Below are positions 25,316-37,274 of a DNA stretch of 64,000 nt, in pieces. Within the stretch, counting starts at the first letter, position 1. Each line of letters opens with the position of its first letter. The stretch is taken from NCBI RefSeq assembly GCF_002878395.1, contig NC_061111.1, forward strand, positions 23,573,236 to 23,637,235. Reading direction: 5' to 3'. The position numbers and the translations under genes were made by a program. Origin of the DNA: Capsicum annuum. Its lineage: Eukaryota; Streptophyta; Magnoliopsida; Solanales; Solanaceae. The notes below the pieces were generated by a model that searched no databases, was not told the origin of the DNA, and saw nothing but the letters and a program-made list of their open reading frames with translations.

Positions 25316-26326
25316 TGTTGGGTTCATAGAAGTGTGAATGGAAAATGGAGATAAAATGGTGGAGGGAAAGGAGACACTAAAATGGAAAGTGTACTCTCAA
25401 ATTAAAAAGTTTACTCTTTCTCCCACATTGGTAGAAGAAGAGAACTTGAAAGTGTTTATAATCAAGAACACTTACTTCACATGGCAAGTGAGGTAAGAAA
25501 TAATAGATACCTCGCTCCTTCATCGTCATCGCTCGCTCGACTCGGCTTCGGATTTAGATTTGGATTTGGCAAATGACCGATCGATGAGATCTATTTTTTT
25601 GGACAAACCTTATTTGAATTCCGAAGAATGCCAAGGATAAATGCAGTAAAAAATTTTCTGTAGTTTTGGAACTTCATTTATATATATACATGCAGTAACA
25701 GTTGCTCTATTTTAGTAAACTGATGCACTGCTTCAGAACTGATGCATTGTTTCAATAAACTGACACACTTATTCACGAAATGACATGCTTGTTCAGAACA
25801 GTCACAATGTTTGGACGAATAGACATGAATTTTTAGAAAAGGTTACACCTTTTAGATGAACTTTTGCCACTTTTCAGAAGAGGCATCTTGTGGCTATAAA
25901 AACCTGGTTTCATCCACAGGTTTGAGTATGGAATTTTCAGATTAAAAAAACTCTTTTTTTGTCTCAAAAAAATTCTGTGTGATCACTCAAAACGTTCTGT
26001 GAGTTCAAAGATATTCAAACCATTTGAGGTACCGCTACTGTTGGTCTGGTTAACCATTTTATCCTGGAAGGAAAAATTCCACAACCTCGGGTACAGTGAG
26101 GGGGATTATTTCCTTAAGGAAAATTTGTGGATTCAGATGACTTGGCTATTTTCTGTTTCATCTTAATTTCTGCAAAATAAAATACATCTCTTGGAAAGGT
26201 CATTTTGATCTTGTGTTGCGGGTATTTGATATAGTTCATTATGTTCTTGTTTATACTTGAACTCAAGTTAAAGTTGGTGTTGTAATATAAAGATTCTGTA
26301 TACCGACTATATTGTGGGAAATAACA
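25316..26326 (+). repeat. Copia 3' LTR
   Basis: Matches the 5' LTR along its length with scattered substitutions and small indels. Ends GGGAAATAACA, directly followed by the target duplication CATGC. The visible divergence between the two LTRs shows the insertion is not recent. Confidence 0.95.
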
Positions 26327-26640
26327 CATGCCACCCCAGGTCCAGGGTCCATGCCTGCCTGTTACTAGGGAACAACCTACTGTTGAACTTGTGAAGGTCT
26401 CAGATGAGATAAAATCATTCAATGCCTATGGAAAGCTGCGTAATGAGCATACAAATGCCCGACATATTGGTGTCAGGCAGAAGACGGTAGCTGAAGCAGA
26501 AAAAGGAAATGAACAAGTCAGGAATCAGTAGTTGCTCTTTATAGTATGTTACGCATTATCAAACATTCTAGTGATCCTTGAGACAGGTCATCATACTCAT
26601 TTTCAGGAACTTATGTTTTTCAATTTAGGGAAAATAAAAT
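26327..26640 (+). pseudogene. RPL13 duplicate: rest of exon 5 and 3' UTR
   Basis: After the Copia target duplication, exon 5 resumes: [36 protein letters not shown], ending at TAG 26529-26531, with a changed tail in place of KEEKK. The following 100 bases resemble the 3' UTR of the intact gene (GTTACGCATTATC, GGAACTTATGTTTTTCA). Similarity ends near 26635, the right edge of the ancestral duplication. Confidence 0.95.
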
Positions 26641-27241
26641 CACTATTTGCTCGGTATTTTCGTAATTTACTCATCAATTAGGTGTGAATTAGTAAATTCT
26701 CAAGTTTTGATTACTCAAAATACCCTCCAAATTTCAAAACAACTTTACCAAAACCACAAACTACAATCTCCCTCTCCCGCCAACAAAAAAGAAAACATTA
26801 TCCTAGATTTTACTCTCTGCCCAACAAATTTTTGTCAACCTAACCTTTCCCCTTCATTTTACCCTCTCCCCTTCGTTATTCTTTTTTGGAGTTGTCACAT
26901 TCTATTCCTTGTTTCTTTTTTCAGCCTACATGCGCCTAGTGAGGATGGAACCTGGGAAGTGGGTTTATTTGCGGCCGAAGTTGGGCGACCCAATTTCACT
27001 GGGCTGCCTCATATAATTGATTCAAGTGGTTAAAAATTAATATATGTACAAATATATAGATTTTATACTCTATATATACAACATAAGTTTTTGCCGAGGG
27101 GGTTAACCCCCTGAAACCCACGTAGGTCTGCCCCTTCTTCTTCTCTTTAAATATTTTATATCCGACTTCAACATAACTAAGGAACTCAAAATAAGTCATT
27201 TTAACTATAACCTATGTTTTTAGAATTATTGAAATATAAAT
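26641..27241. other. Spacer with transposon scrap
   Basis: The open frame at 26647-27033 has no recognisable protein and looks like chance. The stretch at 27090-27135 (GCCGAGGGGGTTAACCCCC, CACGTAGGTCTGCCCC) resembles a transposon end and contains the short palindrome GGGGGTTAACCCCC. Confidence 0.4.
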
Positions 27242-27480
27242 TACTTCTCTGTCCTAATTTATATGAGTTACTTTGACGATACGAAATTTATGAAAGAAAA
27301 TATGACTTTTGAAATTTGTGGCCTAAAATAAGTGTAGATATTTGTGTGACTATAAATCATTTCATTAAGGATAAAGTGGGTATTTTAAAATTAAATTGTT
27401 ACTAAATATAAAAATAACTCATTCCTTTTTAGACTGATTAAAAAAGAAAGTGAGTCATATAAATTGAGACAGAGAAAGTA
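27242..27480. mobile_element. Stowaway-type MITE
   Basis: Left end TACTTCTCTGTCCTAATTTA and right end, inverted, TACTTTCTCTGTCTCAATTT share an inverted repeat that continues into ATATGA; a TA lies at each edge. Size (239 bp), TA target and the CTCTGTCYYAATTTATATGA end fit the Stowaway (Tc1/mariner-related) class. No coding capacity. Confidence 0.83.
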
Positions 27481-27614
27481 CAAATCATTCTTATATCTGA
27501 GTGTACAATTATAATTTCAAAATAACTATTTGTATAGTTAATTTGATGTAGATTCACGTCTTTAACATTTAAAAGTTTCACAACTAAATTAAGTCTCGCA
27601 AATCAATAAAAAAT

Positions 27615-28520
27615 AAATCGAGTCTCCAATTGTCACGACTTTAGTTATCACAATTAGTTAACTTCTAATTGAGAATAATTGATTCAATCTATGTTTGGAT
27701 TGAATTGAATCTCAGTTTGTCACGACTATAGTCAACTTAATTAATTGACTTCTAATTGGGGTATGTTGATTCAATATATATTAGGAACGAATTGAGTTTC
27801 AGTTTATCACGGTTATAGTCAACATAAATAGTTGACTTCTAACTGAAAAATATTGATTCAATCTATATTATGATTAAACTGAGCCTCAATTTGTAATGAG
27901 TAAAGTTAAAATAAATGTTTGACTTCTTTTTGTAAAATATTAATGCAATTTATATTAGAATTAAATTAAGTCTTATTTTGTCACGACAATAATCAATATA
28001 AATATTTGACTTCTAATTGAAAAATATTGATTCAATCTATATTAATATTAAATTGAGTCTCGGTTTATCAAGACTATAATCAACGTAAATGTTTGACTTC
28101 TAATTGAAAAATATTACTCCAATGTATTTTAGGATTGAGTTATGCCTCAATTTGTCTTGATCAGCGATAGTCAACATAAATGGTTGACTTTTAATTGGGG
28201 AATGTTGATAACCTACGTTAAGATTGAATTGAATTTTAATTTGAAGTGACTATGATCAACATATATGATTTACTTCTAGTTGAAAAGTGTTGATTCAATC
28301 TCTATTAGGATCGAATCGAGTCTCGATTTGTAACGACTATAGTTAAAATTAATGTTTGACTTCTAATTGGGGAATATCAATTCAACCCATGTTAAGATTG
28401 AATCCAGTCTCAATTTGTCACTACTATAGCCAACGTTAATGGTTGACTTCTACTTCAGAAATGTTGATTCAATATATATTAGGATTGAATCGAGTCTCAA
28501 ATTGTGAATCATAAGAATAG
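27615..28520. repeat. About 87-bp tandem array, ten copies
   Basis: The repeated unit reads GTCACGACTATAGTCAAC, then GTTGACTTCTAATTG, ATTGATTCAATCTATATTAG and GATTGAATTGAGTCTC. The GACTTCT core recurs at about 27663, 27748, 27834, 27921, 28007, 28094, 28185, 28270, 28358 and 28445, a spacing of 86-91. Copies are diverged. It is a satellite-like array in intergenic DNA with no sign of genes. Confidence 0.93.
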
Positions 28521-31190
28521 TCAACACAATTGTTGATTTATAATAACTTAATTTCACTTCTAAATTTATTTTTAATGAGATGGAGTAATAATAATAATAA
28601 CAAATAAATAAAAACTATAATAATAAATAAATAAATAAATAAAAACTATTTGATTTGAGATTTTTTTGAGTTCAATTTTGATTAACTGTTTAAAAATTTA
28701 AGTGAAATAATATGAAAATACTTTAAATTTTTAGTTAGCATGATTGTTGATTTCTAATAACTCAACTTCAATCTTATGTATATTTAAGATTTATTTTCAT
28801 GAGATAAAGTGAAAAATAATTTAAGAAGATATTAGATTTTGAATTTTTTGAGTTCAGTTTTAACCAATTATTTATATATTTTTCAGCAAAAATATATAAA
28901 AAAAAACTTTAAATTCTTAATCAACACAATTGTTAACTTCTAATAACTTAAATTCACTCCTATGTATATTTGTAAAATGAAAAATTTTCAGAAAATAGCC
29001 TAACTTTTAATCCATTAGGGGTGCCAATAACCTAACTTTAAAAATTATCATCTGTAGTCAATGTGTTAATTGTATGCAATCCACTCTATTCGATATAAAA
29101 TATAAATACAATGAGAGTAATTACATTTATAAGTCCTTTGCTCTTTATTTTTTTTTCAACTTTTTAATAATACACTATTGTGGTGGGGCTCTTCCCCGAC
29201 CCTGCGCATAGTGAGAACTTAAGTACACCAGATTGCCTTTTTTAAAAAAAATTATTTTTTTTCGTTTCTCTCTCTCGTATTTCTAATTTCTATTTCTCAT
29301 TCTTCTTTTTTTCTTTTTTTATTCTTCTTGGTACTTGTTTCTTTTTCTTTTTTTTTTCTTTTTTGTGTTTTCCCTTCCTTTTATTTTTCTTTTTCCTATT
29401 TCGTTTCATTCTTTTAGTTTTTTTTTCTCTCTTTTTTATCTCTAACTTCTATTTTTTTTAAATATTTTTTCCTTTCTCCTCTTTTTTTTGTTCCATTTTA
29501 TATTTTTCTTAGATTTTTTAAAAATATGGCTACGTCGAGCACAAATCATGTATGATAATGAAAATACCACAATCACTTATTGTATTTATATTCGCATCAT
29601 TATTTATATTTTTGCATTCATTAATACAATTGTATTTGTATTTCTATTTAATAGTTCACACTTGTATGAATGTATTTAATTGACAAGAGAGACATTGAAT
29701 TGTAATTAATTGAAATTTAAACTAAATAAGATAATTAAGAGTTTATGTTTGCTAAGTCATGTAATTTTTTCATTTAAGATTTATTTATGAGATGAAGTGA
29801 ATAATAATTTTTGAAAAATGAATTGAAAATTTTTTCCGAGTTCAATTTTTACCAACTACGTAATTTTCTTAGATAAAATAATGTGACAATACTTTATAAT
29901 TTTAGTGAGATAATATAAAAAAACTTAAAAAATTTAAATATAATTTAACTAAAATAAATTTATATTCAATGTGTCTACCTAATCTCGAACTCGTGATTCA
30001 ATGATTATAGTTTTCTTGACTAGTTTGTTAGAATAACATTATATGATGATCCCAACAATTTTTATTTAGTTAGTTAATCTTTGCATACAATTAAATTTTC
30101 AATCAAACCTATATAAACTCAACATGCGAGTCATTTGAAGTTAAGAAAAAACTTCTACATTGAAATTTTTAAGTCAAACTTAATTAATTTACACTTGAAA
30201 TATCACCTTGATAACCATCAATTGAATTGCTATTTAAAGGTGATTTTCCTTTTGTTTGTAAACAATACAAAAATAAATTTAACTTTAAAAGTAATTATAT
30301 TATTTATTAATTACTATATAAATAAATTAATTTAGTGATTAAACTATCACTATTTTCAATCCCAAAAAATCCATTCATGGTTTCACTTAGTTAGATATTT
30401 TTATTATTTGGATTTATTTCTTAAAAAAAATTTTAGGAGGAATTTTGTAGATGAGATATATGGAGGATTTAAAATTAAAAAAAATATAAAAAAAAAATAA
30501 AAAAGTTTAAAAACATATAAGGTAAAACAACTAAAGAGATAGAAGAACTAGAATAAAAAATACATATAGTACAAGTCAAAAAATAGTGATTAAAAGACTT
30601 CAAATCAGATGAGAAAACTTAGAATAACTAAGAAAAACGTAGAATCAAAAAGTAAAAAATAAGGAGTAATCTAAAAGAGTAAAGTAAGTTATGAGTTAGG
30701 TAATGTTGGTGAAATTACAATAAAAATTATAAACATAGAAAATAAAAAAAATATTTCAAAACTCTACAAAAAGAACACCTCCTTCAACTAATAAACTCTC
30801 CTTTTACTAACTTTTATGCGCTCTATGTTTTCTTGTACTTCAAAAAATAATGCAAAATAATGCAAGACCACACTAATTATAGAAATAAGAATGAATGGTG
30901 ATAGTAGAGGGGGAAGATCATTGACCTTTAGGTTACAAAAGTTACAAAGATTACAAGTCATAAAGAAATAAAAAGTGAATGAACAAAAAATTAAAGGTTA
31001 CATAAATTTCAAGGTGAATGGTGGGGCTTTGGGCTACGGTGACAAAAGAGTTTTAAAATGAGGTGTAGGTGACACAAGTCTTATTAATTGAGTGGAGATG
31101 ACAATTACTTTATTGTGGATTAAGAAAGTTCGATAAGTTTGACAATAGCCCAGAAGTTTTTAAATTTATATTTTGATCCAAATGTTTACC
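28521..31190. other. AT-rich intergenic DNA with pyrimidine and purine tracts
   Basis: No gene is supported. 29130-29515 is nearly all T and C on the plus strand except for 29165-29245, which matches the 3' module of the 7.07-kb SINE (GTGGGGCTCTTCCCCGACCC, GCGCATAGTG, CACCAGATTGCC). 30420-30700 is purine-rich. Short open frames here look like chance. Confidence 0.5.
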
Positions 31191-31559
31191 TAATATAACG
31201 GAAAACGTAGGGAAAAAAGACGTCTTTCTCTCTCTTCTCATCCATTGTTGTTTCCTCTCTCTTAGCGATTTTTGTTGTTCATTGTTGTTGCTGCTTTATT
31301 CATCATCTTCTGCTTCATTATCATCATTTTTTACTTTATTATCATCTTCATCTTTTTCTTGTTGACCTTTGTTGTTGTTGTTACCGCTACTGTTGCTATT
31401 TGACCAATTTGTTAGGTCAAATTTTATTTCGTACATCACTTTCCACTTTGGCATTACTTCATAGGAGACTTTGGTAAGTCAAATTATAATTTTTAGTTGA
31501 ATTTGTCATCTGGATAACTGCTATTGTGCTATTTTTTCAACAATAAATAGCACGCAAAC

Positions 31560-32215
31560 ATGAATGCAACATAAGAGCCATCTGTTTAAACAGATCTGTT
31601 TCAACAGAAGACTCATATGTTGGATTTATGTTTATGGTTCTATAGTGCCGTAACATGAATTAAACAGTTGGGTCATCTGTTATAACATATGACCCAGTGT
31701 AATATGATAAATATCTGTTGCAACAGATTAGTAACTTATTACAACAGAACCTGAACTCGGTTCCAACAGACGCGTTGTCTATTGTAATAGGGTAAATATC
31801 TATTGCAACAGATTATTAACCTGTTGCAACAAAACCTGAACTCGATTCCAACATACGGTAAATATCTTTTGCAATATATTAGTAACCTGTTGTGACAGAA
31901 CCTGATCTCAATTCCAATTTATCATCGTCTGTTGCAATAGGTAAGTCATCTGTCGCAATAGGTTAATTATCTATTGCAACATGCCATTCATCTATTGTAA
32001 TCAACTTTAAAGGTGCCTCAGCACTGTAACATCTATTCCAACAGACGCTTCATCTGTTGTAATAGATATATAGTCTGTTGCAACATATGATTCACCTATT
32101 ACAATAGATGACTCGTCTGTTAAAATCAACTTCAGGAGCATAACATGAATCCCAATAGGTAAGTAATCTGTTGCGACTAATTACACATCTATTGGGATTC
32201 ATTTACGGTACTACA
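31560..32215. repeat. ATCTGTTGCAACAGAT-type palindrome block 1
   Basis: Dense variants of the 16-bp palindrome ATCTGTTGCAACAGAT; a perfect copy is at 31713-31728. Half sites CAACAGAT, AATAGATG and ATCTGTTG alternate over about 650 bases just upstream of the MULE transposase coding region, so it is probably leader or intron. Confidence 0.85.
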
Positions 32216-32289
32216 AAATTACTATTAACTTTTTTTAATAAATGACTTTATTTAGGTACCACTAATAGAGAGATCAATAACAATACGGG

Positions 32290-34585
32290 TGGATTGTCAT
32301 GGTCAATGGATCGAGAAGAGCAATCGATATGTATGATATTAAAAGAAGGGTGAAATGCTAGACGATAGCTATGACAGTCCAAAGTGATGTTTTGTATGAT
32401 GATTTTATGAACTTAATCATCAGCTATTATGGACTGAATTGTCAGCCGAAAGAACTCATCATCAGATACATGCACAGTTCCTTTGAAAATCAGAGGGTAC
32501 TGTCTTTCATGATAACCGATTAGGTTTGGTTGCGTGATTTTCTTAGTGATTCATCCAGGGCGGTGTAAGAGTGTAAGTGGTTGAAAAGACGAGAGAGAAT
32601 GAGAACCAGAACGTAGAAGAAGAACAACAATAAGACATCTTTGATAATAGGTTGGATGATCTAGACATGAATATTATAGATGATGATCAAACACCTATGC
32701 CCATTGATGCGACTATTATGGTGGGTAGTTTTTCTCAATCGACACAACCTAGCAATCATCAAGACGACGAGATCAAATTTTTCAAAGAAATGTCATTCAA
32801 GGACCAGAATGAACTATCTACTGCTTTGTTTATTTATTGCTTGAAAAAAGATTTCAGAATAAAGAAGGTGATTAATTCTAGCAATGTCTTTAGCTACAAA
32901 TGTGCTAATCCAAACTGCAAGTGGTGGTTGAGAGCGGTGAAGTACGTAAGTTCTGATAGATTTTTCATTCATAAACATAAAAATCATCACACATGTGGTT
33001 CAGAGCATATCTCGGGCCAAAATCCTCACACCACGAAAAAGGTCCTTGGTGAATATTTCAAGAGTTGTTTCCTTGATGGCAAAAACCCTTCTACAAGAGT
33101 TATGGCTAATCAACTCTTTATGGAATTGGGTGTCCTGGTAAGTTATTGGAAGATATATACAACCATGGAGATTGACAAGGACTTAGTTAGGGGGACACAC
33201 GAGTATGGGTATGCAGTCCTGGATGCTACCATTACATGATTGAGTCTACAAATCTTGGATGTAAGACGACATTGAATGTTGATGAAAATGGAAGGTTCAA
33301 GTACTTTGTTGTATCATATGGTGCTTGGAGTCAAGGTTTTTGACATTTGAGAAATGGCATAGCCGTCGACGGTACCTTCTTGAGGAGCAGGTATAATGGA
33401 GTTCTGCTAGCGGCGGTGGCACAGGATGCAGATAATCACATCTTTTCTGTTGCTTTTTGTGTAGCAGACAAGAAATGTAATGCCTCTTATGGACTTTTTT
33501 TTCAAAAACTGCGAAGTTGTGTTGAAGATACCTAATAGTTATGTTTTGTTTCGGATAGCCATCTAAGTATTCCAAAGATGGGTTCAATTTTCTTCACTTC
33601 AACTTACTTTAACCATTGCATCAGGTATTTTGGAGAGTACATTCTGACCAACTATCTAAACGAAAGGGTCGTGACCCCATTTTATAGAGCAACTAAAGCA
33701 TGTAGTAGAGTGGAGTTTTTAGACTACTTCAATCAAATAACGGATGTGAATCTCAAGGTAGCAGAACTTCTCGTATGTGTCGATTTCGAGAGATGGATCT
33801 CGGCATTTTGTCTGGTAAGTAGGTATATTTTTATGAATTTAATGTCTTGTTTGAGTTACAAGTTTAGTATGATGTCGTACTAAGTGATTATTTTGTATAG
33901 GTACAATATTATGACATCAAACATAGCTGAATCAGTGAATTCATTATTTGGTGATGAAAGAGAATTTTTCATCAAGGCTCTATTTGAAAAAATAAATAAG
34001 AAGTATGGCCAATTTTTTAACGAAAGACGTGTGCAGTTCAAGGGCCCAAGAAGAACCCTATTTGTTCTAGAAATCAAAAAAATAATATCAACGAACATCA
34101 ATTTGGGGAATAAGTTATTATCTCATAAAATAGCAGATTACAAATTCAGTATAACCGGTCATGGTAATGTTGCCATGGTCGATCTTCAAACAAGATCTTG
34201 TACGTGCAGAGTTTTTGACTTGGACAAAATACCCTGTCCACATACTATGGCAGCGCATCAAGCTCAATACGGTTCAAAATATGGATCTAAAGTTTAAGAG
34301 CACTTCTCTCAATATTATTCGGTGGAGAAATATGAAATGACATATAGTGGGCATATTACTCCGGTGCCTCCCGAAGAATCTTGGGTTGTTCCTGCAGAGC
34401 TTTTGGGGAGATTAATACCTCTTCCATATATTGACTCAAGCACTGTCAAACCGGGAAGAAAGCCATATTAGAGGAGGTGTGGAGTCGGAGAATCATTTTC
34501 ATCAAGAAGAAACAAGTGCTCCATATGTAAGCGCATCGGCCACAAAAGAACTACATGCCCAGATCGTAATCCACCATGATTGTTG
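32290..34585 (+). pseudogene. MULE transposase with SWIM and zinc knuckle (decayed)
   Basis: The blocks run in order. An N-terminal domain at 32370-32520 contains YDDFMNLIISYYGL. 32652-33239 carries the MuDR DNA-binding domain with CANPNCKWWLRAVKYVSSDR and HKNHHTCGSEH. 33347-33535 carries the core with the first Asp in GIAVDGTFLRSRYNGVLLAA. 33540-33814 includes FVSDSHLSIPKM (second acidic site). After a GT-AG intron (33815-33900) come MTSNIAESVNSLFGDEREF and a SWIM finger CTCRVFDLDKIPCPH near 34200-34250. The tail ends in a zinc knuckle CSICKRIGHKRTTCP near 34515-34560. TGA or TAA/TAG stops (33236, 33343, 33533, 34296, 34468) and shifts inactivate it. Length and domain order equal a full MULE transposase. 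It is flanked by palindrome blocks and followed, 6.5 kb on, by a ULP1-like gene in the same orientation. Confidence 0.88.
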
Positions 34586-34739
34586 TAATTGCAGAAACTT
34601 ATGTTGTTGTTTGATGTGGACTTTTATATATTTAACTCATTTTTGTGAACGTAATGTTATCATTAAATATATATAAAATATTTTTTTAATAACTTATGTA
34701 TCAATAAAAAGAGGCAAAACATGAACTAAATAATACAGC
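34586..34739. other. Transposase 3' flank
   Basis: AT-rich stretch after the transposase end (CATTTTTGTGAACG, TATATATAAAAT); may contain its polyadenylation region. Confidence 0.35.
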
Positions 34740-34945
34740 ATACAACATTTATTTTCAACAGATTACCCATCTATAAAAATAGATGGACATTAGCTGGAAG
34801 AACATAACACATTTCCATCAAATTGAAATGTTTTCCTCCAACAGATGACAAATATGTCCTAACAGATAGATAATTTGTTGACAGAAATCCAACCGATGAT
34901 CAATCTGTTCCAACAGATGGTCCATCTGTTGAAAGAACTCAAAAG
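34740..34945. repeat. Palindrome block 2
   Basis: Contains AACAGATTACCCATC, CAACAGATGACAAATATG, AATCTGTTCCAACAGATGG and ATCTGTTGAAAG, diverged forms of the ATCTGTTGCAACAGAT unit. Confidence 0.75.
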
Positions 34946-35164
34946 CCAAAATTACTATTGCTACTGAATTCAAAATTACTCCTTACCTCCAACCATTGAC
35001 ATGTTAATATGTATGTTTAGAAAAAATAGATAGAATGAAAATTGAATAAGAATTAAAAAGCCAAAGTCAACTAAAAATAAAATTTTCATTAAACAAAAAA
35101 TAAAATACATTATGTATAGATCCGATATAGAAAAATTAAAATACATACGCTAAAAGAAAAAATA

Positions 35165-35350
35165 AATTATAATTATTATTATCATCATCATCATTATTAA
35201 TGGAAGTCGGCCAATCAACTCGCAGCAGCAGTGCCCTCATCAAACTCTACATCTCTCTAAACATCATCGCTCTCATGGCGACCAACTCCCTCTGCAGGTC
35301 ATTAACCTGCCTCTGAAGTTCTCGCACTATGTCGTGCAGGATCAACTCTA
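35165..35350 (-). other. Possible coiled-coil exon fragment
   Basis: On the minus strand a short open stretch reads HDIVRELQRQVNDLQREL followed by VAMRAMMFREM and a stop. It would form a short coiled coil. A pyrimidine-AG lies upstream, so it could be a last exon of a transposon-borne gene. I do not recognise the protein; chance is possible. Confidence 0.3.
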
Positions 35351-35744
35351 TATTTAACACGCATGAATTGACAAAAAACGTAAGACACAAAAGTAAAGAA
35401 AAGTGTCAGAATATAATACAACGTATACTACCAACGGTTAGATTTACATAGAAAAAAAACTTACTTCGACGAGAAAGAAATATGCTTTTTGAAGAGAAGT
35501 GGTTGAATATGTCATACAAATTTTTTTTACAAGAAATAAATAAAATGGAGTAGAATAAAGATTAAGGAGGGACCAATTTATAGAGAATTGAATCTGGATG
35601 TGTCATGACAAAAGACACGACTGTTCAGCTCCATTGTATTAATTACATTCAAACTGTTGGCATTTTTTTTTCTATGAAAAGTCGCGATTTTTTATTTTAC
35701 ATTAATACTTCTCACCTTTTCAAAATGGTTTGAAACGTGATAAC

Positions 35745-36010
35745 AACCGTTATTACTGAGCTGTTGCAACTGATCGATGATCTGTTGCAACAGATCATCG
35801 ATCTGTCACAGCTGATTTACCATTTGTTATAACAGATGGTCTGTATGTACAACAAATAGTCTGTCACAATAGATTTATCATCTTCTGCAATATCTATTAC
35901 AACACATGAATTATCTGTTGCAACAGAAGGACCATCTGTTGAAGGAGATATTTTGATTTCTTTGCAACAGCTGATTCATAAGTTGCAACAGATGGAGAAT
36001 TTGATTCATC
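35745..36010. repeat. Palindrome block 3
   Basis: Dense ATCTGTTGCAACAGAT variants, including a perfect 32-bp palindrome at 35772-35803 and TATCTGTTGCAACAGAAGG at 35910-35930. Confidence 0.88.
35772..35803. repeat. Perfect 32-bp palindrome
   Basis: The 16-base arm GATCGATGATCTGTTG is followed with no spacer by its exact reverse complement. The centre is TTG/CAA between 35787 and 35788. It contains the 16-bp palindrome common to the whole domain and extends it by GATCGATG-type arms. Confidence 0.97.
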
Positions 36011-36029
36011 AACTGTTTTACGTGCAGAT

Positions 36030-37165
36030 GAATAAACATCACTGTCTGACTTATCTTGATGGGGTAGGAAGAATGAGGTACGTGCAGATGAATGGATCCA
36101 CTTTCATGCATGGGAGTAATCTATTATTGATCAGGCTACCGTGACAGACACACATAAAGTGTAATGATTTTGTGAATGTAGTTTTTTACCGATTAGACAC
36201 TGATCCTTCAAACAAGATCCTACATTGCACAGTTTAGTTTGATAGGTGCAAACTGATAAGGCCGAAGAGTTCCAAGACGGTGGTGTCGATACCCTATTAC
36301 AATTTAATAATGCTTTATGCTCATGTTTTTGTGTGAAATTTGGGGAATAGTTTAAGTTTTTGGTGGTAGTGTAAATATCCAATAATGATTGGACCAATTT
36401 TAATAGTGTAATGGACTTCTTGAAAAGCCACGCTCACTAGTTGCAGTCTTTAGAAAAGTGACCAGCTCCAGTCCTCTTGACCATTCTTCTTTTTCTTCAA
36501 CGATTGATGAATTTTTATTTTCAGATACACTTTCACATTCGCAGCTTATCCATTTTTTTCATTTTTCATGTCAATTTTATTAGCCAATTTCACTACATTT
36601 TCCTTCCAACCATATGCTTCCTCTTAAACAAGGTTTGAGATGATATATGGCGTTCTCAGCCTCCCCCTTTCCGCAAGGTATTCTCCCAAACACCTTCTGC
36701 TGTATAATAGTCTCCTCCAGCAACCCATCCATATAAATTTGGACCAGGGGAATTTCCATTGGTTCCATTGTTTTTTGCTGCAGCGCGAGGATTCAGACGC
36801 TTTTCAAGAAGTCCATTGCGCTATTAAATTGGTTCAATCACTATTTGATATTTACACTGCTGCCAAAAACTTAAACCATTCCCCAAACTTGACATAAAAA
36901 TATGAGCATTAACCATCATTAAATTGTATCGGGGTATCGACACCACCTACTTGGTCCCTCAGCTTTACCAGTTTGAACCTAACAATCTTAACTGTAAAAT
37001 GTCATATCTTGTTTGAAGGATTAACGCTTAATAGGTAAAGAAAAAACATTCACGAAATCATTGTATTGAATGTGTGTTTTCACGATAGGTTGATCAGTAA
37101 TACATACCTTCCACATATAAAGTGGTTCCATCTGTAAGCAGCTTATTCCTCTGAACCTATTTTTA
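36030..37165. repeat. Large inverted repeat, arms of about 370-400 bp
   Basis: The segment 36030-36440 is the inverted, diverged copy of 36795-37165. For example, TTGTAATAGGGTATCGACACC (minus, near 36290) pairs with TTGTATCGGGGTATCGACACC (plus, near 36930), and TCTTGTTTGAAGGAT occurs in both arms. The 350-bp loop (36441-36794) includes an open minus frame at 36580-36768 without known similarity. This may be a foldback-type arrangement or the terminal repeats of a short MULE. Confidence 0.8.
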
Positions 37166-37274
37166 CTCTAACCTTTAATGCTGGTCGGGCAAAAGTGGAT
37201 CCAGTTTGAATTTCTTTTATTTGCAAACAAGAGAAGAACAAAAAGAACATTACAAAAGGGTAACACAAAATTGA

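Larger units (their letters stand above)
15421..26331 (+). mobile_element. Full-length Copia LTR retrotransposon
   Basis: LTRs TGTTGGG...ATAACA at 15426-16424 and 25316-26326 flank gag and pol in Copia order (protease, integrase, RT, RNase H). The 5-bp target duplication CATGC lies at 15421-15425 and 26327-26331, exactly within RPL13 pseudogene exon 5. A purine tract (GTGGGGGAT) precedes the 3' LTR. I see no canonical primer-binding site after the 5' LTR. The element is interrupted by a 100-N gap (18786-18885) and by a solo chromovirus LTR (20147-23922). Stops and a frameshift make it non-autonomous. Confidence 0.95.

Noticed and set aside
26647..27033. 128-codon open frame after the RPL13 pseudogene
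   Set aside because: No recognisable domain, no codon pattern, and simple pyrimidine-rich composition; probably chance.
27615..28520. Regularly spaced repeats that might suggest a CRISPR-like array
   Set aside because: The repeat is continuous (no unique spacers), diverged, and in plant nuclear DNA. It is a tandem array.
29130..29515. Pyrimidine tract as a promoter or triplex-forming site
   Set aside because: No gene follows it, and low-complexity T/C runs are common in plant intergenic DNA.
36580..36768. Minus-strand open frame in the loop of the inverted repeat as a captured host exon
   Set aside because: I could not recognise any host protein in it; capture remains possible but unsupported.
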